Below, one piece after another: positions 62,530-64,000 of a DNA stretch of 64,000 bases. The stretch lies in NCBI GenBank assembly GCA_017961235.1, contig JAGCXQ010000012.1:36288-100287 (forward strand), given 5' to 3'. The DNA comes from Clostridiales bacterium. Lineage in GTDB: Bacteria > Bacillota > Clostridia > Saccharofermentanales > Saccharofermentanaceae. Numbering within the stretch: position 1 is the stretch's first letter; each line of letters opens with the position of its first letter. The position numbers and the translations under genes were made by a program. Under the pieces are notes generated by a model, which saw only the letters and a program-made list of their open reading frames with translations, had not been told where the DNA came from and made no database searches.

Positions 62530-63043
62530 CTTTATACAGCCCCGGTCGTGCGACAGTATCAATTCCATCGACATTCGGATAAACCATGATATGAAGAGTT
62601 GCTGTTAATTCTCTGTCAACCGTCACTTGAACATCTTCATCCCATTGAAAGAAGGTCTGATGCCATCCGCTATCATCACTGATACGAAATTGAAGTGCGA
62701 TTGAATTCTCAGCAACCCCGGACATTCCCGTCAGTGTATATGTTCCTGGTTCAATTTTGAACTCGCTTATCTTCTTCCAAGAATTGGTTGCGTTCTTATT
62801 ATCTCCGGAAAGATGAATGTACCCGTCCTTTTTATACTCCAGATACACCCCTGACTCACCAAGATAACCGGGCTTCCCATCCATGATAAAGAGATTCCTG
62901 GCTCCATCCGATTCACGATAAGATGCCTCAGCATATGCAACCATCTTTTGATGAAGGATTTTCTTTCGAACCGCATTTCCCCCGTAAAGAATGGCTAGTG
63001 TAGCCAGAAGCGATATGAGAAATAATGCTATGGTTCTCTTCAC
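62522..63043 (-). CDS. Membrane-anchored hypothetical protein of the capE operon
   Basis: This 173-residue protein has one N-terminal helix (TIALFLISLLATLAILYGG) and then an extracellular domain of beta character: LGESGVYLEYKKDGYIHLSG, SEFKIEPGTYTLTGMSGV and a final YPNVDGIDTV. The pattern (EPGTYTLTG, then NSIALQFR) resembles galactose-binding or carbohydrate-binding beta-sandwich domains in surface proteins. The start is a GTG at 63043 with no obvious ribosome binding site. It may hold or modify the polymer outside the cell; function unknown. Confidence 0.65.
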   Translation of the reverse strand: MKRTIALFLISLLATLAILYGGNAVRKKILHQKMVAYAEASYRESDGARNLFIMDGKPGYLGESGVYLEYKKDGYIHLSGDNKNATNSWKKISEFKIEPGTYTLTGMSGVAENSIALQFRISDDSGWHQTFFQWDEDVQVTVDRELTATLHIMVYPNVDGIDTVARPGLYKDE

Positions 63044-63061
63044 GACAACGGAGCGGTGGCC

Positions 63062-64000
63062 TTAATTGTGACGAATACCCTTCAGTTCTTCCTGAACGTA
63101 GTCAGTAGTAAGAATCTTCTTAACTACTCCATCTACATCCAGAAGTCTAGTATTGTGGCTTGTATATGATTCTTCTGCCTCGGTCTGAACCTGGCCTTTA
63201 ACGAAATACTTATCGTAATTCAGATCTCGGTTATCGGCAGCTACTCGGAAGTAATTACCCATATCTTCAGATCGGAGACTTTCTTCTCTGGTCATGAGTG
63301 TCTCATAGAGTTTCTCACCATGGCGTGTTCCGATAATGTTTGTACCTGTATCTCCAAAGAGCTGCTGTACGCCCTTAGCCAGATCTCCAATCGTGGATGC
63401 ATCTGCTTTCTGAATGAAGAGATCACCCGGATTTGCATGTTCAAATGCGAACTTTACAAGATCTACTGCTTCATCCAAGTTCATCAGGAATCGGGTCATA
63501 TTCGGATCTGTAATAGTGATCGGATTCCCGGCATGAATCTGATCAATGAAGAGCGGAATAACAGATCCGCGGGAACACATAACGTTACCATAACGTGTAA
63601 CCGAAATGATCGGTCCTCCACGTTCTGCGGATACACGAGCATTTGCATAGATAACATGTTCCATCATAGCCTTACTGATACCCATAGCATTAATAGGATA
63701 TGCAGCTTTGTCTGTACTTAAGCAAACAACATTCTTAACACCAGCATCGATTGCTGCATGAAGTACATTGTCAGTTCCTTCAACATTTGTTTTGACTGCC
63801 TGCATCGGGAAGAATTCACAAGAAGGAACCTGCTTTAGAGCCGCCGCATGCCAGATATAGTCCACTCCCGGCATTGCATCAGCAACACTTCTCGGATCTC
63901 TTACATCTCCGATATAGAATTTCACTTTATTGGCATAGTCAGGAAACCTTGCCTGAATATCATGACGCATATCATCCTGTTTCTTCTCATCTCGAGAGAA
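63062..64000 (-). CDS. capE: CapE/FnlA-like UDP-GlcNAc 4,6-dehydratase/5-epimerase, 5' end outside window
   Basis: The 312 codons present lack the N-terminal Rossmann start, which lies beyond the window. Seen are YIWHAAALKQVPSCEFFP, LSTDKAAYPINAMGISKAMM, where Met replaces Tyr in the usual YxxxK (MxxxK, as in the CapE/FnlA/WbjB group), TRYGNVMCSRGSVIP and a C-terminal segment ending GIRHN. CapE inverts C5 and makes the keto intermediate used by CapF and CapG. The tail of a second copy of this gene is fused to istA at 55094. Confidence 0.9.
   Translation of the reverse strand, partial: FSRDEKKQDDMRHDIQARFPDYANKVKFYIGDVRDPRSVADAMPGVDYIWHAAALKQVPSCEFFPMQAVKTNVEGTDNVLHAAIDAGVKNVVCLSTDKAAYPINAMGISKAMMEHVIYANARVSAERGGPIISVTRYGNVMCSRGSVIPLFIDQIHAGNPITITDPNMTRFLMNLDEAVDLVKFAFEHANPGDLFIQKADASTIGDLAKGVQQLFGDTGTNIIGTRHGEKLYETLMTREESLRSEDMGNYFRVAADNRDLNYDKYFVKGQVQTEAEESYTSHNTRLLDVDGVVKKILTTDYVQEELKGIRHN

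Overview
The window looks like part of the chromosome of an anaerobic, low-to-mid GC Firmicute of the class Clostridia (Lachnospiraceae- or Oscillospiraceae-like). Evidence: strong AGGAGG-type ribosome binding sites before almost every gene, type VII (WXG100-like) cargo genes, VanZ-like proteins, giant secreted proteins built from Ig-like and InlB B-repeats, CDP-glycerol transferase chemistry and a desulfoferrodoxin. No rRNA, tRNA or CRISPR array was seen.

Left third (1-30.7 kb, surface proteins). After the end of a membrane protein there is a 1152-residue secreted protein of pre-peptidase-like beta-sandwich repeats, a 34-residue peptide gene with its own promoter, and a VanZ-like gene. Five paralogous secreted proteins follow on the minus strand (600, 837, 1486, 1999 and 1161 residues). 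Each has a signal peptide, 3-6 Ig-like units and then 1-19 InlB-type repeats. None has a visible sorting signal. A zinc-ribbon membrane protein, a lipoprotein, a second vanZ and a five-gene WXG100-like operon ending in a C39-like cysteine-protease effector lie among them. A gene-poor kilobase at 26.1-27.1 kb carries a near-perfect orphan promoter.

Middle (30.8-44.5 kb). This is a compact minus-strand capsule or glycopolymer operon. It holds the initiating sugar-phosphate transferase, UDP-glucose dehydrogenase, two GT4 glycosyltransferases, a WbpD/WbpE/WbpB set for a diacetamido-uronic acid, a Wzy polymerase, an acyltransferase, a Wzx flippase, a glycerophosphotransferase and a nucleotidyltransferase-fold protein. 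A GNAT acetyltransferase lies upstream.

Right (45.3-64 kb). This is a mosaic of defence, stress and second-capsule genes with much decay: a PHP-domain remnant, a HigB/HigA-peptidase toxin-antitoxin pair, desulfoferrodoxin, and then a plus-strand operon. That operon begins with an unusual fusion of an XRE helix-turn-helix domain to a complete UDP-glucose dehydrogenase, preceded by a consensus-like promoter and a perfect 19-bp palindrome, and continues with a UDP-glucuronate epimerase and a flippase that has an internal deletion. A second, frameshifted and truncated HTH-dehydrogenase with a similar promoter lies at 56.9 kb. Between them are a GT2 gene, a decayed methyltransferase, an IS21 remnant whose istA is fused to the tail of a capE-like gene, and another glycosyltransferase. 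The window ends with a CapE-CapG-CapF set for UDP-N-acetyl-L-fucosamine, a third vanZ, a second nucleotidyltransferase-fold protein and a GT87-type membrane glycosyltransferase.

The strongest candidate for an undescribed system is the self-regulating HTH-UDP-glucose dehydrogenase at the head of a capsule operon. The modular surface-protein family and the C39 type VII cargo operon come next.
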